DNA of 64,000 nucleotides, taken from Trochalopteron elliotii. Its lineage: Eukaryota; Chordata; Aves; Passeriformes; Leiothrichidae. Location of the stretch: contig JANPWX010000077.1 of assembly GCA_024734555.1 (NCBI GenBank), forward strand, positions 2,832,840-2,896,839. Direction: 5' to 3'. Of the stretch, positions 60,347 to 64,000 are shown one piece after another (positions within the stretch are counted from its first letter, which is position 1; the number at the start of each line of letters is the position of its first letter). Position numbers and translations under genes: made by a program. The notes beneath the pieces are model-generated. The model did not search any database. It saw only the letters and a list, made by a program, of their open reading frames with translations, and was not told where the DNA came from.

Positions 60347-63300
60347 ACACACATTCATTATTCCCTTTGCTGGAACTGGACTGCCCTGAAAAGAATGCAA
60401 GACTGGCAGCATCAGAGAGAATAAACAAGAGGGAGTCTGACGCTGCAGGCCAGCAAGGAAAGTGCCTTTGCTCCCCTAGTGCTAACAAAGGCAAAAGACC
60501 CTCCACCAGATGAAGGAAACTGTCCAAGAAAACAGAAAAACTGGCAAAGCTTGCATACAGGCAGAACATCAGCATCATTGAGCCTTTTGAAAAAGTACTC
60601 CTTAAGGAATATAAACATCTAAGAGAACTCTGTTTTGTGCTACCTCATCCTGAGAAAACACTCCACATGAAACAACCTTATAGAAACATTAAGTCTGCTG
60701 GCAGTAGGACAATACCCTGCTTCTGCTTGATGAAAAATGGGGGACATCAGACGGTCTGCTAATAATCCTTTCTTCCTTGTGTTGGAGATCCATTAAGAAG
60801 TAAGCTCTCACAGAGGCTAGAAATAATCCTTCAAAAGGATTCATATAAAGAATTACTCTCTAGAAGTGACTAACTGTATGACCTCAATGGAGAACCGTTT
60901 GAGATAGTTTCATCCGAGATCAATGCACTACCTAAGAATGATAGACAGGAAAAATAGCTTGGATAGTTTGAAGGAAAGTGAGGCTAAGAAAAAATAATTA
61001 GACTGCTTTGTAAAATGAAGCATAATCAGAAAACAGAATAGCTTCATAGAATCAAAATCTCATCAGTGAAACTATAGAAAGAGCTGCTTACAAGGACTAT
61101 GAAAACAGCTATAGGTATGGTGGTTGCTTTATTTAAATAATCATAGAAAAAATGGAGGCTGTACAACTTGAAAATTAAGATTAAATTGTCAGAGAAACTA
61201 GGCTTCAATTGTTATATTCCTGAGAAGTGGCTAAACATGTCATCTTAGGGTTCTATGTGTTGTATTTTTAATGTTTCTTCAGTATAAGAACAAAATCTTT
61301 TATCACTAAGCACCAGCCGTTCAAACTCACCATGGGGCCTAGAAATCAAAGTCAGCTTTTTCAGTTTCACATAATATTACCAATTTTGCAGTAAGAATTT
61401 AGCTGAGAATTCTGTTTTTATATAACCCAAAACTGTCATTTACATTCAGTCACAGGTAGAAAATAATCCAGCAAATGCAATGAGAAAAATGTATACCAAA
61501 GGTCAAGGTCATCTATATTTCAGTCAAAGTTATTTTTTTGGTTTTCCCTAACATTTTTATTACAATTGAATTTCAGTATTTAGAAAGTAAATGTTTTCAA
61601 CTGCAGTACATCTGCTATTTATATAGTAGCAGATACATGCTACACACCTAGTGCATGTAAGTACAAACCAACAGGCAGGAACTTAAAATAACCAACCAAA
61701 AAAAACAAACCTTAACACATCAATATTTCTGTTGAATCTTCTCCTGTTACCAGCCAAAATATTGATAAATTGCCAAGAATTTCAGAACTCCATTGTTGTC
61801 ACAAAACTAAAAGCTAAATATAATTCACATCTATCAAGCTGTCAACTTGGTGTTAACTAGTAGCAAAAAGCAATATATATATATTCACTACATTCCTGGG
61901 GAATCTGATTATTGATTTATATTTTACATTTTATAATTTGAGGGATGGGAATAAGGGATTAAAAATTAAAATATAACATAAGTGACCAAAATGAGAATGA
62001 TTAAAAATAAATGCCAGGCTACTTTGACAACCAAGAGGACATGTGCTTTTTCTAGGGTATACCCTTTGCTGTCTGCAGTTTTTCTGCATCATACCCCCAG
62101 ATTTACTGGCACCTTAGGAGGCAAATAAACTTTTTATCTAAGTTGTAGTGTGAATTAGTATTCATTAGCAGTGTGTCCTTGCAGCTAGGAAATGCAGTGC
62201 CTCAGCCTAAGAAAAGCTTAAAGCAAAGACTTCTTAACATAAGGAATTTAATATGAGAGGGGAATGCAACATAAAGCATGAGCAGCACCTTACCCTTTCA
62301 CAAGGCTGAAAAGCCATGTCCCTCCTAACTCTGGCTGCCTCATGGATTTCCTGGCTCTCTGCAGGCTTGATGTGGCTTGCACTCCCCATAGTCTCATGGT
62401 CAGAGAAGGTGACAGAAAAAGTCATACTGGTGTTCTGGTTCCTTCACCCCAGACTCTTTATAATCATCTACCAGACAGGTGATAACCCAAAAAATACTTC
62501 AGAAGGCAGAAAAGTTGCACCCTTCGGAATAGTTCTATTCAGTAGTCTTGCCTCTGGATGGAAACAGAAATTCCTTAAGCATAACAACACTGCTAAACAT
62601 AAACATCAGCTCAAAGCTCATAAACTAAGGGTATTGCTAATGTTTCAGATTTTTTTTTTTTTACACTACTTGCTTGGTACTGTTGGTGAATGCTGAGCCC
62701 ATAAGGCTAGTACTACACAGCAGAAAGTGAAGGAAGAGGTTATTCTCCTTTCTTACAGCAACTTGTTGCCTTCAAAATTCATCTACACAGTCCTATTTTT
62801 GGTTTTGGAAAGTGTGCACGTCTTAAAAATAAGTTTAATCTGAAAACTGTTGAATAAAACAAGAATGAGGGTGCAGCAGATTTAATACTGATATTTTGTC
62901 AACGGGCTGGTAGACTTGACTATGTAGTCTAGTGGTCCATGTGGAAAGAGAGATCTAACTTAAATTAACATAGCCAAAGGAACTCATACCAGGACTACTT
63001 CCCTATTTGCTGTAAGACTACACAAATAGGCAAAAAGGTAAACTTTACTGACATTTTACTGTTGAAATAAACTTTCTTTTCCACATGTCAAACTTACTTA
63101 TCTCCTTGGACAAACTGTTAATTCTTTTCAGCCAGAGTATCTGTCTAGACCTAATTTTCTATCTAATTCATATCAATTACTTGTGGTGCCTTAGTAGATG
63201 CTTAAATTTAGAAGTAACAATATTGTGAAATGTAAAATCCAGTTCCTGCTTACAGACATCAACCCACTTCTCCTTAACTCTGATGATTTTTTTTTTAATT

Positions 63301-64000
63301 CAATGTTTTATTCATGTGTTTATTTGTCTTTACTTTTTATGCAGGGACAGTTTAAAGAGAGAGTACTGTAAGGTTTGGAACAAAGCATATACACACTTTT
63401 TCCAGCTAATTTTTAAAAGGAACTGAACTGACCATGTGTGAAAATTGTTGCTAAGGAGGATATTACAGTACTACAAACTAGGACCAATTGTTAAACACTG
63501 ATCTTTGATATATGTAAGTATACAGCAACTTCCTCATGTAATCAACATAAAGTATAGAAAGCTGTTCAGAAATTTAATGACAGTAGTAAAAGGGCATATG
63601 CCTCTAAGGATATGAGAGTGAAATTCTGAGGTCTTACATTGATTCACTCCACTTCAAAACATTCTCAGTTTTAAACTCCTGTGGTCAGAGGAGTTGTCTA
63701 TCATTTGCTTCTTGACACTTGGATTAATTAAGGAAATCTCTTTGACATATAAGGAGGATCATACTACATTCCCCCTTGTTTTTACCTAGTAGTGTGAGGC
63801 TGTATGGTGATATGGGAGAGTGACCTGTAGGATGTTAGCTGCTGACTGTGAATTATTTCCATCTGTCCTTAGCAAAACTCACCAAACCAGTGTGTAAAAT
63901 GCAATCTGAATAACTATAAGAGATTCTAAGACGGCACCTGTACATAGCCTAGCAAGTTTTCACACAGAACTGCATAGGAGGATCAGAATAGGACTTATTC

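Larger units (their letters stand above)
57263..64000. other. Unique AT-rich sequence to window end, no gene recognised
   Basis: It contains a T15 run (58134-58148), a T-rich stretch (59219-59233), a diverged 47-bp tandem duplication (59893-59988), an A/GAA-rich tract (60313-60346) and a possible microexon (63345-63367). The region 60100-60780 and the 126-codon + strand frame at 62316-62696 are less AT-rich; neither yields a recognisable product. The 62316 frame starts with a hydrophobic stretch (WLSAGLMWLALPIV) but shows no conserved domain. Confidence 0.4.

Noticed and set aside
62316..62696. 126-codon + strand frame with a hydrophobic start
   Set aside because: WLSAGLMWLALPIV could pass as a membrane segment, but no conserved domain or splice context is seen; kept only as a note.
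1..64000. CRISPR arrays, operons, bacterial promoters and terminators
   Set aside because: The window is vertebrate nuclear DNA; spaced direct repeats of CRISPR type are absent and stem-loops followed by T runs have no prokaryotic context.

Overview
The window looks like AT-rich avian nuclear DNA, quite possibly from a songbird (passerine). The evidence is its interspersed repeats. There are several CR1 LINE fragments in both orientations, some with the typical CR1 3' tail of ATTCTATGATTCTGTGA type. There is also an endogenous-retrovirus solo LTR of a kind I associate with passerines, inserted in an older avian interspersed repeat rich in CTGCTCCAG-like units. I cannot assign a species.

I find no protein-coding gene, rRNA, functional tRNA, known microRNA or CpG-island promoter. 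Apart from the pieces that are CR1 pol remnants, the open reading frames are short, unrelated to any family I know, and often run through simple repeats. The window is either a gene desert or part of a very long intron. A recursive-splice-like site at 51181-51197, a possible 126-nt exon at 40729-40854 and a possible 23-nt microexon at 63345-63367 all lie on the + strand and would fit a + strand host intron, but none is proven.

Layout. 1-6572: unique AT-rich DNA with A-rich, AAAC and GT-rich simple repeats. 6573-7240: the longest CR1, minus strand. 7241-10619: unique DNA. 10620-11010: CR1, plus strand. 11011-18650: unique DNA. 18650-19565: nested repeat block (old avian repeat split by a minus-strand solo LTR), followed by a plus-strand CR1 fragment (19655-19822) and an A-rich tract. 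20552-20579: a perfect 28-bp palindrome. 20641-21085: older minus-strand CR1. 27378-27905: AAAAGG hexanucleotide repeat, a 241-base assembly gap and an ATAAT pentanucleotide repeat. 30835-30911 and 32529-32732: CR1 tail fragments. 38627-38753: a hairpin and a degenerate tRNA-like (SINE-head-like) sequence. 48209-48210: two-base gap. 51940-52008, 54408-54550 and 57176-57262: older, more decayed CR1-clade remnants. The rest to 64000 is unique AT-rich sequence.

Because no genes are seen, the useful content is the repeat history, a few unusual palindromes and hairpins, and candidate splicing or regulatory signals. These calls come from reading the sequence and remembering family consensus patterns; no database search was run.
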